Shown piece after piece: positions 7,950 through 15,428 of a stretch of 33,800 nucleotides of DNA (positions within the stretch are counted from its first letter, which is position 1; each line of letters opens with the position of its first letter). The position numbers and the translations under genes are program-made. The notes under the pieces are model-generated. The model saw nothing but the letters and a program-made list of their open reading frames with translations, did no database searches and was not told where the DNA came from. The stretch is from Pseudogulbenkiania subflava DSM 22618 (GTDB lineage Bacteria > Pseudomonadota > Gammaproteobacteria > Burkholderiales > Chromobacteriaceae): NCBI RefSeq assembly GCF_900177275.1, contig NZ_FXAG01000031.1:1-33800 (forward strand), written 5' to 3'.

Positions 7950-9014
7950 ATGCAAGCTGCCCATCAGGCCCCGATCACCGACCGCAAGATCCGCTTCGCG
8001 CTGGTCGGTTGCGGCCGCATCGCCCAGAACCACTTTGCCGCGCTGGAGAAGCACGCCGAGCGCGCCGAATTGACCGACGTGTGCGACATCGACCCGGCGG
8101 CGCTGGCCGCCGCGGTGGCGCGCACCGGCGCGCGCGGCCACGCCAGCCTGGCCGCACTGCTGGCGGCGACCCAGGCCGACATCGTGATCCTGACCAGCCC
8201 GTCCGGGCTGCACCCGGCGCAGAGTATCGAGTGCTCCGAGGCCGGCTTCCACGTCATGACCGAGAAGCCGATGGCGACGCGCTGGGAAGACGGCCTGGCC
8301 ATGGTCAAGGCCGCCGACCGCGCCGGGCGCCGCCTGTTCGTGGTCAAGCAGAACCGCCGCAACGCCACGCTGCAGCTGCTCAAGCGCGCGATGGAAGAGA
8401 AGCGCTTCGGTCGCCTCTACATGGTCAACGTCAACGTGTTCTGGACCCGGCCGCAGGAGTACTACGACTCGGCCGCCTGGCGCGGCACCTGGGAGTTCGA
8501 CGGCGGCGCCTTCATGAACCAGGCCAGCCACTACGTCGATCTGCTGGACTGGCTGATCGGCCCGGTGGAGAGCGTGCAGGCCTACACCGCGACGCTGGCG
8601 CGCAACATCGAGGTAGAAGACACCGGCACGGTCAGCGTCAAGTGGCGCTCGGGCGCGCTGGGCAGCATGAACGTGACGATGCTGACCTACCCCAAGAACC
8701 TGGAAGGCTCGATCACCATCATCGGCGAGAAGGGCACGGTGCGCGTCGGCGGCGTGGCGGTGAACGAGGTGCAGCACTGGGAGTTCGCCGAGCCGCACGC
8801 CATGGACGACGAGATCCAGAGCGCCAGCTATGCCACCACCAGTGTGTACGGCTTCGGCCACCCGCTCTACTACGACAACGTGATCAACGTGATGCAGGGC
8901 AAGGCCGATCCGGAGACCGACGGCCGCGAGGGCCTGAAGTCGCTGGAATTGCTGATCGCGATGTATCTGTCGGCGCGCGACGGCCGCCGCGTCAGCCTGC
9001 CGCTCGACTACTGA
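7950..9014 (+). CDS. wlbA: UDP-GlcNAc-uronate 3-dehydrogenase (WlbA/WbpB family)
   Basis: A 354-residue Gfo/Idh/MocA oxidoreductase. In this family the enzyme oxidises C3 of UDP-N-acetylglucosaminuronate using NAD, the first dedicated step towards UDP-GlcNAc(3NAc)A. The N-terminal Rossmann motif is VGCGRIAQNHF (about 19-29); EKP (105-107) carries the conserved lysine, and WEFDGGAFMNQASHYVD contains the catalytic-region histidine. The length is typical of WbpB/WlbA. The ATG at 7950 is chosen over an upstream in-frame ATG at 7896, which lies in the hairpin leader. The acetyltransferase and aminotransferase partners follow at 9631 and 10249, supporting the assignment. The 6-dehydrogenase that makes the substrate is not in the window. 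Confidence 0.9.
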   Translation: MQAAHQAPITDRKIRFALVGCGRIAQNHFAALEKHAERAELTDVCDIDPAALAAAVARTGARGHASLAALLAATQADIVILTSPSGLHPAQSIECSEAGFHVMTEKPMATRWEDGLAMVKAADRAGRRLFVVKQNRRNATLQLLKRAMEEKRFGRLYMVNVNVFWTRPQEYYDSAAWRGTWEFDGGAFMNQASHYVDLLDWLIGPVESVQAYTATLARNIEVEDTGTVSVKWRSGALGSMNVTMLTYPKNLEGSITIIGEKGTVRVGGVAVNEVQHWEFAEPHAMDDEIQSASYATTSVYGFGHPLYYDNVINVMQGKADPETDGREGLKSLELLIAMYLSARDGRRVSLPLDY

Positions 9015-9021
9015 TTTCCGT

Positions 9022-9046
9022 GGCCCGCCGTCGGCGGGCCGTTCCT
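9022..9046 (+). terminator. Weak intercistronic hairpin after wlbA
   Basis: GGCCCGCC (9022-9029) and GGCGGGCC (9033-9040) form a perfect 8-bp stem with a 3-base loop, followed by only a broken T-run (GTTCCTGTTTTC). More likely an mRNA-stabilising or partly terminating hairpin than a full stop, since the same pathway continues downstream. Confidence 0.45.
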
Positions 9047-9075
9047 GTTTTCACCGTGTTATCCCAAGCAACATC

Positions 9076-9612
9076 ATGGCGGACGAAAAGAAAGAACCCT
9101 GGCTCAATTATCTGGCGCTGACCACCGTCATCCTGGCGGTGTGCGCCACGCTGTCGACCTTCAAGGGCGGCAGTTTCTCCACGCGCAGCGTCATCACCCA
9201 GGCCCAGGCCTCGGACCAGTGGGCCTATTACCAGGCCAAGAGCATCAAGAGCAACCTCTACGAGATGGAGCGCGACCGCCTGCAGCTGGCGCTGGACAAC
9301 CTGCCGCCGCAGGCCGAGCCGACGGTGCGCGAGCGCTACGCCAAAACGCTGCAGCAGGCCGCCGAGCGCGCCGCGCGCTACAACCAGGAGCGCAAGGACA
9401 TCGAGCAGAAGGCACGCCACCTGGAGGCCGAGCGCGACAGTGCGCAGCGCCAGGGCAAACCGTTCGGCATGGCGGTGATCTTCCTGCAGGTGGCGATCCT
9501 GATCTCCTCGATCGCCGGCCTGTTCAAGAAGAAGGCCGTCTGGCTCGCCGCGCTGCCGGTGGCCCTGCTCGGCCTGGTGTTTTTCGTCGACGGTTTTTTC
9601 CTGTTTTTCTGA
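9076..9612 (+). CDS. DUF4337-type membrane protein
   Basis: A 178-residue protein resembling the DUF4337 family, of unknown function. It begins with a short hydrophilic stretch and a membrane segment (about 12-30). A long helical, Glu/Arg/Gln-rich region (about 45-130) is probably coiled coil and contains DQWAYYQAKSIKSNLYEME, a stretch typical of the family. Two more hydrophobic segments close the protein (about 133-153 and 155-178), which ends in VDGFFLFF. The ATG at 9076 starts 61 bases after wlbA, and the gene lies on the same strand as the sugar genes around it. No catalytic residues are evident. A scaffold role for the glycan enzymes is conceivable but unproven. Confidence 0.8.
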   Translation: MADEKKEPWLNYLALTTVILAVCATLSTFKGGSFSTRSVITQAQASDQWAYYQAKSIKSNLYEMERDRLQLALDNLPPQAEPTVRERYAKTLQQAAERAARYNQERKDIEQKARHLEAERDSAQRQGKPFGMAVIFLQVAILISSIAGLFKKKAVWLAALPVALLGLVFFVDGFFLFF

Positions 9613-9630
9613 TTGCGTGAGGGCACCGGC

Positions 9631-10197
9631 ATGACCTATCTCGTTCACCCCACTTCCATCGTCGACGACGGCGCCACCATCGGCGCCGGCACCCGCATCT
9701 GGCACTGGGCGCACATCTGCGCCGGCGCGGTGATCGGCGAGCGCTGCTCGTTCGGCCAGAATGTGTTCGTCGGCAACGACGTCATCATCGGCAACAACGT
9801 CAAGGTGCAGAACAACGTGTCGATCTACGACGCGGTGACGCTGGAGGACGACGTGTTCTGCGGCCCCTCCATGGTGTTCACCAACGTCAACAACCCGCGC
9901 AGCCACGTCAGCCGCAAGCACGAATACCGCCGCACCCTGGTGAAGAAGGGCGCCACCATCGGCGCCAACGCGACGGTCGTCTGCGGCCACACCATCGGCG
10001 AGTACGCCTTCATCGGCGCCGGCGCCGTGGTGACGCACGACGTGCCGGCCTACGCTCTGATGGTCGGCGCACCGGCCTACCGCATGGGCTGGATGTGCGC
10101 CTGCGGCGAGCGCCTGTCGGACATGATCGGCGAGCACGCCTGCCCGGCCTGCGGCACCAACTACGACATCGGCGGCAACCACTGCACGCCGTTCTGA
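9631..10197 (+). CDS. wlbB: UDP-GlcNAc3NA N-acetyltransferase (WlbB/WbpD family)
   Basis: A 188-residue left-handed beta-helix acetyltransferase. In this family the enzyme transfers acetyl from acetyl-CoA to the 3-amino group of UDP-2-acetamido-3-amino-2,3-dideoxyglucuronate. Hexapeptide repeats run from about residue 10 to 150 (for example [40 protein letters not shown]). The C-terminus carries a small cysteine-rich unit (CACGERL then CPACG) that could bind zinc, as in several WbpD relatives. The ATG at 9631 has TGAGGG about 8 bases upstream; an in-frame TTG at 9613 is rejected. Neighbours wlbA and wlbC make the functional call strong. Confidence 0.92.
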   Translation: MTYLVHPTSIVDDGATIGAGTRIWHWAHICAGAVIGERCSFGQNVFVGNDVIIGNNVKVQNNVSIYDAVTLEDDVFCGPSMVFTNVNNPRSHVSRKHEYRRTLVKKGATIGANATVVCGHTIGEYAFIGAGAVVTHDVPAYALMVGAPAYRMGWMCACGERLSDMIGEHACPACGTNYDIGGNHCTPF

Positions 10198-10207
10198 TCC
10201 CCAGCAA

Positions 10208-10233
10208 GGCTTCGGCCAACGTTGGCCGAAGCC
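10208..10233. repeat. Perfect 26-bp palindrome between wlbB and wlbC
   Basis: GGCTTCGGCCAAC followed by its exact reverse complement GTTGGCCGAAGCC. It ends one base before the wlbC ribosome site (GAGGAA) and has no T-run, so it is not a standard terminator. In RNA it would form a hairpin just ahead of the Shine-Dalgarno. Confidence 0.85.
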
Positions 10234-10248
10234 CGAGGAACGATTCCG

Positions 10249-11346
10249 ATGAGCATCCCGTTCATTGACCTGAAAGCGCAGTACCAGCATCTCAAGGCCG
10301 ACATCGACGCGCGTATCCACGCCGTGCTCGACCACGGCCAGTACATCATGGGGCCGGAAGTGGCCGAGCTGGAGCGCGAGCTCGCCGCCTACGTCGGCGT
10401 CAAGCACTGCGTCGGCGTGGCCGACGGCACCACCGCGCTGTTGATCGCGCTGATGGCGCTGGGCATCCAGGCCGGCGACGAGGTGATTACCACGCCGTTC
10501 ACCTTCATCGCCACCGGCGAGATGATCGCGCTGTTGGGCGCCAAGCCGGTGTTCGTCGACATCGACCCGGGCAGCTACAACCTCGACCCGGCCCGGATCG
10601 AGGCGGCGATCACGCCGAGGACGCGTGCCATCATGCCGGTCAGCCTCTATGGCCAGTGTGCCGACTTCGACGCCATCAACGCCATCGCCGCTAGGCATGG
10701 CCTGCCGGTGATCGAGGACGGCGCACAGAGCTTCGGCGCCAGCTACCAGGGCAGGAAGTCCGGCGCCTTGTCGACCATCGGCTGCACCAGCTTCTTCCCG
10801 TCCAAGCCGCTGGGCTGCTACGGCGACGGCGGCGCCTGCTTCACCGACGACGACGCGCTGGCGAAAAAGATGCGCGAGATTCGCGTGCACGGCCAGGACC
10901 GCCGCTACCACCACCCGGTGATCGGCCTCAACGGCCGGCTCGACACGCTCCAGGCCGCGGTGCTGCTGGCCAAGCTGCCGAGCTTCCCGGCCGAAGTCGC
11001 CGCACGCGAGCGCATCGGCGCGCGCTACTCGGCGCTGCTCGCCGACGTGGTGCGCGTGCCGCGCCTGGCCGAAGGCTGCAGCAGCGTGCACGCCCAGTAC
11101 ACCATTGAGGTGGACGAGCGCGATGCGGTGGCGGCCACGCTCAAGGAGCTGGGCGTGCCGACCGCGGTGCATTACCCGATCCCGCTGCACCTGCAGCCGG
11201 CCTTCGCCCATCTCGGCCAGGGCGTGGGCAGCTTCCCGCTGGCGGAAGCGGCCGGGCAGCGCGTGCTGAGCCTGCCGATGCACCCGTTCCTGGACGAGGC
11301 CACGCAAGACGCCGTCGTCGCTGCCGTCAGGAAGGCGCTGGACTAA
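10249..11346 (+). CDS. wlbC: UDP-3-keto-GlcNAcA aminotransferase (WlbC/WbpE, DegT family)
   Basis: A 365-residue PLP aminotransferase of the DegT/DnrJ/EryC1 family. WbpE/WlbC converts the 3-keto sugar made by WbpB into the 3-amino sugar, using glutamate as donor. Sequence marks: IPFIDLKAQYQHL at the start, GVADGTTALLIAL around the phosphate site, VIEDGAQSFGA with the PLP-ring aspartate, and SFFPSKPLGCYGDGG with the internal-aldimine lysine at about 186. The ATG at 10249 has GAGGAA 9 bases upstream. The order wlbA, (DUF4337), wlbB, wlbC is the pathway set. The flippase gene starts with no gap after the stop. Confidence 0.93.
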   Translation: MSIPFIDLKAQYQHLKADIDARIHAVLDHGQYIMGPEVAELERELAAYVGVKHCVGVADGTTALLIALMALGIQAGDEVITTPFTFIATGEMIALLGAKPVFVDIDPGSYNLDPARIEAAITPRTRAIMPVSLYGQCADFDAINAIAARHGLPVIEDGAQSFGASYQGRKSGALSTIGCTSFFPSKPLGCYGDGGACFTDDDALAKKMREIRVHGQDRRYHHPVIGLNGRLDTLQAAVLLAKLPSFPAEVAARERIGARYSALLADVVRVPRLAEGCSSVHAQYTIEVDERDAVAATLKELGVPTAVHYPIPLHLQPAFAHLGQGVGSFPLAEAAGQRVLSLPMHPFLDEATQDAVVAAVRKALD

Positions 11347-12636
11347 GTGCTGAAATCCGCCGTGCAACGGCTGGCAGCGGGCGGTTTCGCCCGCAACGTG
11401 GCGACGCTGACCGGCGGCGCGGCGCTGGCGCAGCTACTGCCGCTGCTGTTCGCGCCGCTGTTGACGCGGCTTTATTCGCCGGACGATTTTGGCCTGCTGG
11501 CGGTGTTTTCCGCTTGGCTGTCCAACCTGGCGGTGATTGCCACCGCACGCTACGACATGGCCATCGTGCTGCCCAAGGACGAACGCGACGCCGAGCGGCT
11601 GATGACGCTGGCGCTGGCGATCAACCTGGCGCTGCTGCTGGTGCTCACCGTGCTGCTGCTGCCGGCGCACGGCGGCATCGCCCGCCTGCTCGGTGCACCG
11701 GCGCTGGCGCCGTGGTTGCTGGTGTTGCCGGCCGGGGTGTGGCTGGCGGGCAGCCTGCAGGCGTGGACCAACTGGAACAACCGCCAGCGTCGTTACGCCG
11801 CCAACGCCCAGGGCCGGGTGGCGCAGTCGCTCGGGGTGACCCTGGCGCAGCTGGGCGCCGGCTGGGCTGGTCTGGGCTTCGCCGGGCTGATTGCAGGCTC
11901 GCTGGCGGGGCAGGCGCTGGCGCTGTGGGCGCAGGCGCGCGCCGATCTCGCCACGCGCTTGGCTTGGCTGCGCGGCCACCGCCGCGCCGAGCTGGCCGAG
12001 GTGGCGCGCGATTATTCCGAATTCCCCAAGGTCAACACCCCGCACGCCTTCGTGGTGGCGTTCCAGGATTCGCTAATGCTGGCGCTGCTGGCATCGTTGG
12101 CCGGGCATGCCGTGGTCGGGCAGTACGCGCTGGTGTTGCGCGTGCTGAAGCTGCCGGCGGCGCTGCTGGGGCAGGCGGTGTCGCAGGTGATCTTCCGCGA
12201 CCTGGCCGAGGCGCACGCCCACGGCCGCGCCATGACACCGCTGTTGGCGCGCGCGCTGGCGGTCCTGGCCGGCGCCGCGCTGCTGCCGTTCGGGCTGTTG
12301 CTGGTGGCGGCCGAACCGCTGTTCGGCTGGGTGTTCGGCGCCGGCTGGCGCGAGGCCGGGGTGATCGCGGCGACGCTGGTGCCGTACCTGGCGGCGGCCT
12401 TCATCGCCGGGCCGTGCTTCATGGTGCCGATGGTGATCGGCCGCCAGCGCGCCTCGTTCCTGTTCGTGCTGACCGGCGTGGTGGTGAACATGGCAGCGTT
12501 CGCCGCGGTGTTCGTCAGCAGCCGCGACGCCCTGCTGGCGTTCAAGGTGATGTCCGGCGTGATGACCCTGTATTTCGCGGCCTACGTGGCATGGATCTTC
12601 CAACTGCTGCGCCGCCTGGAGACTCAAAGTGCTTGA
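11347..12636 (+). CDS. Wzx-type polysaccharide flippase
   Basis: A 429-residue, very hydrophobic protein of the MOP exporter superfamily (polysaccharide transporter branch), with about twelve predicted membrane helices. It should flip undecaprenyl-diphosphate-linked glycan across the inner membrane. Typical stretches are FARNVATLTGGAALAQLLPL, APLLTRLYSPDDFGLLAVF and ARYDMAIVLP at the N-terminus, and DYSEFPKVNTPHAF before helix 7. The start is a GTG at 11347 directly after the wlbC stop codon, which implies translational coupling. The end overlaps the next gene by 8 bases. Substrate specificity cannot be read from sequence. Confidence 0.88.
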   Translation: MLKSAVQRLAAGGFARNVATLTGGAALAQLLPLLFAPLLTRLYSPDDFGLLAVFSAWLSNLAVIATARYDMAIVLPKDERDAERLMTLALAINLALLLVLTVLLLPAHGGIARLLGAPALAPWLLVLPAGVWLAGSLQAWTNWNNRQRRYAANAQGRVAQSLGVTLAQLGAGWAGLGFAGLIAGSLAGQALALWAQARADLATRLAWLRGHRRAELAEVARDYSEFPKVNTPHAFVVAFQDSLMLALLASLAGHAVVGQYALVLRVLKLPAALLGQAVSQVIFRDLAEAHAHGRAMTPLLARALAVLAGAALLPFGLLLVAAEPLFGWVFGAGWREAGVIAATLVPYLAAAFIAGPCFMVPMVIGRQRASFLFVLTGVVVNMAAFAAVFVSSRDALLAFKVMSGVMTLYFAAYVAWIFQLLRRLETQSA

Positions 12637-13156
12637 ACGACTCATGCTGCGCCTGTACCGGCTGTGGCCGCTGCTGCGCGGGGCGCACCTCGCGCCCGGG
12701 GCGCGCGTGCACCCGAGCGCGCGGGTGACGCGCTGGAACGCGCTGTCGCTGGGCAAGAACGCGCTGCTGTACTGGCGCGGCGACGCCCTGATCGGCCTGC
12801 ACGGCCGGCTCACGCTGGGCGCCGACAGCCACCTCGCACCGTACTTCTACCTGTTGATCGGCGATCATCACCTGTATTTCGGCCACAACGTCGCGGTGGG
12901 GCCGCGCAGCCTGTTCTTCTGCCACTCCAACGGCATCCCGGCCGACGTGCCGGTGACGCCGTTCACCGAGTGCCACGTCGACGGCGACATCCGCGTCGGC
13001 GACAACGTGTTCATCGGCGCCGGCTGCATTGTGCTGCCCGGCTGCGAGATCGGCGACAACGTGGTGCTGGCGGCGGGCTCGGTGGCCAAGGGCCGGCTCG
13101 AGTCCGGCTGGCTCTACGCCGGATCGCCGGCCAAACAGGTGCGCCGGCTGTGCTGA
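12629..13156 (+). CDS. Hexapeptide-repeat acyltransferase
   Basis: A 175-residue acyltransferase-like protein. After a basic, amphipathic N-terminus it shows beta-helix repeats, including a WcaF/maltose-acetyltransferase-like half with VGPRSLFFCHSNGIP and the C-terminal block IRVGDNVFIGAGCIVLPGCEIGDNVVLAAGSV. It ends in the family-typical YAGSPAKQVRRL. It probably O- or N-acetylates a sugar of the glycan; a PglD-like role on an amino sugar is possible but unproven. The start is GTG 12629, overlapping the flippase by 8 bases; an ATG at 12644 is an alternative. Its stop overlaps the next start. Confidence 0.82.
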   Translation: MLERLMLRLYRLWPLLRGAHLAPGARVHPSARVTRWNALSLGKNALLYWRGDALIGLHGRLTLGADSHLAPYFYLLIGDHHLYFGHNVAVGPRSLFFCHSNGIPADVPVTPFTECHVDGDIRVGDNVFIGAGCIVLPGCEIGDNVVLAAGSVAKGRLESGWLYAGSPAKQVRRLC

Positions 13157-14367
13157 CCGCCAACTCGCTGACCGTCCCAATGCTGCTGGCCGCGCTGCCG
13201 CGCCTGATCGCCGGCCGCACTGCGCTGCGCCGGCGTTTGCGCGACGAACTGGCGCGGCTGTTCGGCATCGACGTGCGGCGCATCGTGCTGACCGACACCG
13301 GCCGCGCCGCGCTGGCCTTGCTGCTGCGCGCGCACGGCGTCGGACCGGGCGACGAGGTGATCGTGCCGGCCTACACCTGCGTGGTGGTGCCGAACCAGAT
13401 CCCGGCCTTGGGCGCCACGCTGCGCTGGCTCGACGTCTCGGCCGCCACGCTGGGTTTCGACTGGAGCCGGCTCGACGCCGCCATCGGCCCGGCCACGCGC
13501 GCGGTGATCGTGCCGCACAACTTCGGCCCGGCTTGCCGCGTGCCGGACGCGTTGCGCCGGCGCCACCCGCACGTGGTGTTTCTCGACGACGCCGCGCACG
13601 GTTTCGCCTCGCAGTGCGACGGGCAATGGCTGGGGACGTACCACGACGGCGCCTTCTTCAGCTTCGAATACTCCAAGAACCTGAGCGGCGGCATCGGCGG
13701 CTTCGCCTTGCTGCCGGAAGGCTTGGCGGCGCAGGAACCGTCGGCCGAGGTCGGCGCGCTGGACCAGCTGCGCCTGCTGGCGACGCTGAGCGGACACCTT
13801 TTGACCGCACGCTGCGCGCAGGCCGGGCGCGTCTGGCTGGCGCTGGCGCGCCGCGCCGGGTTGATCTACCGCTCGTCCGACGCCGAGGTGGTCGACGGTG
13901 TGCCGCATCCGCCGCGCGCGCTGCCGGCGCTGGCGGCGGCCTTGTTGCTGCCGCAGCTGGCGGCGTTGCCGGCCATCCTGAGCCACAAGCAGCGGCTGGC
14001 CGAGCGCTATCGCGCGGCATTGTCCGCCGTGCCGGGTATCCAGCAGTGGCCGGCGGCGCCCGGCACGCACTGGGTGCGCTACCCGTTCGCACTGCCGGCG
14101 CCGGTGGCCGACAAGGCGGCGCTGGCGCGGCGCCTGAGTGTGGCCTCCGGCCTCGCCGTCGGCGTGTGGTTCGACGACGTGATCCATCCGGCCGGCTCGT
14201 TCCGCCACGGCTACGTCGCCGGCAGCGCGCCGGCGGGCGAGCGCCTTGCTGCCTCGGTGCTGAACCTGCCGATGAACGTCGCCGTCGCCTGCAATGCCCG
14301 GCTCGACGCCCGGCTGACGCGGCTGGCGGCGGCGTTGACTGCCTACCTGAAGGAGACCGCCGCATGA
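13150..14367 (+). CDS. DegT/DnrJ/EryC1-family PLP protein (divergent)
   Basis: A 405-residue PLP-dependent aminotransferase-fold protein of the DegT family, clearly different from the two others in this locus. Marks: LTDTGRAALALLLRAHGVGP near the phosphate site, DEVIVPAYTCVVVPN, VFLDDAAHGFAS with the ring-binding aspartate, and FFSFEYSKNLSGGIGG with the lysine at about 176. The substrate is unknown; no dehydratase or dehydrogenase partner sits next to it. The start is probably GTG 13150, which overlaps the acyltransferase stop, with ATG 13180 as alternative. The 3' end overlaps the next start (ATGA). Confidence 0.82.
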   Translation: MLTANSLTVPMLLAALPRLIAGRTALRRRLRDELARLFGIDVRRIVLTDTGRAALALLLRAHGVGPGDEVIVPAYTCVVVPNQIPALGATLRWLDVSAATLGFDWSRLDAAIGPATRAVIVPHNFGPACRVPDALRRRHPHVVFLDDAAHGFASQCDGQWLGTYHDGAFFSFEYSKNLSGGIGGFALLPEGLAAQEPSAEVGALDQLRLLATLSGHLLTARCAQAGRVWLALARRAGLIYRSSDAEVVDGVPHPPRALPALAAALLLPQLAALPAILSHKQRLAERYRAALSAVPGIQQWPAAPGTHWVRYPFALPAPVADKAALARRLSVASGLAVGVWFDDVIHPAGSFRHGYVAGSAPAGERLAASVLNLPMNVAVACNARLDARLTRLAAALTAYLKETAA

Positions 14368-15428
14368 AGCTGCTCTTGATCGGCTCGGCCTCGGTGCACA
14401 CCTTCCGTTATCTGACCGGTATCGCGCCGCACGTGGCCGAGGCGCACCTCGTCACCAGCGGCGAGCTGCCCGAGCACTACCGCCCGGCCAACCTGGGCCG
14501 GGTGCTGAGCGTGGATTTCAGCCTCAAGGCGCTGGCGACGGCAGGCCGCATCGCCGCGCTGATCGACGAGCTGCGCCCCGACATCGTGCACGTGCACCAG
14601 GCCAACAGCGTGGCCTGGCACGTGCGCCGCGCCCTGGCCGGCAAGGACGTGCGCTGGGTGCTGACCACCTGGGGCTCGGACGTGCTGCTGCTGCCGCAGC
14701 AGAACCGGCTGATGAAGGCGATGGTGGCGGCCAACCTGGCGGCGGCGGACGCGGTGACGTCCGATTCGCTGCATATGGCGGCGGTGATCCGCACCCTGGC
14801 GCCGGTGCGGCGCCTCGATGTGCTGAACTTCGGCATGGACGCGCTGCCGGAGGCGCCCGATCTGGCCGCCAAGCCGAAAAACGTGCTGTCGTGCCGGCTG
14901 CACAAGAAGCTCTACCGCGTCGACGCCATCCTCAAGGGCTGGGCCGAGGTCGAGGCCGACCCGGCCTGGGACGACTGGACGCTGACCGTGGCCGCCAGCG
15001 GCGAGGAGAGCGACTGCCTGAAAGGGGTGGCCGAAAGCCTCGGCCTGCGCCGCGTCAGCTTCACCGGCTTCGTGCCGGCGGCGGTGCTGGCCGGGCTCTA
15101 CCGCTCGGCGCGGGTGTTCGTCAGCGTGCCGGAATCGGACGCCACCAGCATCAGCCTGCTGGAGGCGATGGGGCACGGCTGTCTGCCCTTGCTGTCCAAC
15201 CTGCCGGCCAATCTGGAGTGGGTGCTCGACGGCGTCAACGGCGCCATCGTGGAAGACGTGGCACGCCTCGGCGACGCCCTCAAGAGCACGCTGCGCCGCG
15301 CCGGCGACGATGCCGCGCTGGCCGAGGCCGCCGCGCTCAACCGCCGCCTGATCGCCGCCAAGGGCCTGCATCAGGACAATATGCGCCGCTTTGCGGCGAT
15401 CTATCACGATCTGCTGGGAACCCGATGA
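14364..15428 (+). CDS. Family-4 (GT-B) glycosyltransferase, first of three
   Basis: A 354-residue cytoplasmic glycosyltransferase with the GT-B fold. The N-terminal domain has IGSASVHTFRYLTGIAPHV and DIVHVHQANSVAWHV; the C-terminal nucleotide-sugar domain has VSVPESDATSISLLEAMGHG, the GT4 ExxxxxxxE-type region that binds the donor. It adds one sugar to the lipid-linked glycan; donor and acceptor are unknown. It starts in an ATGA overlap with the DegT gene and ends in an ATGA overlap with the next transferase, so the three proteins are coupled in translation. Confidence 0.88.
   Translation: MKLLLIGSASVHTFRYLTGIAPHVAEAHLVTSGELPEHYRPANLGRVLSVDFSLKALATAGRIAALIDELRPDIVHVHQANSVAWHVRRALAGKDVRWVLTTWGSDVLLLPQQNRLMKAMVAANLAAADAVTSDSLHMAAVIRTLAPVRRLDVLNFGMDALPEAPDLAAKPKNVLSCRLHKKLYRVDAILKGWAEVEADPAWDDWTLTVAASGEESDCLKGVAESLGLRRVSFTGFVPAAVLAGLYRSARVFVSVPESDATSISLLEAMGHGCLPLLSNLPANLEWVLDGVNGAIVEDVARLGDALKSTLRRAGDDAALAEAAALNRRLIAAKGLHQDNMRRFAAIYHDLLGTR

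Noticed and set aside
9613-9630. TTG start for wlbB at 9613
   Set aside because: The ATG at 9631 has a spaced TGAGGG site and matches the family N-terminus; the extra six residues (REGTG) are the ribosome-site region itself.
8992-11367. Very long open frame on the minus strand across wlb genes (about 790 codons)
   Set aside because: It mirrors the codon pattern of well-supported plus-strand genes in high-GC DNA, is rich in Arg/His/Ala without any fold signature, and has no ribosome site.
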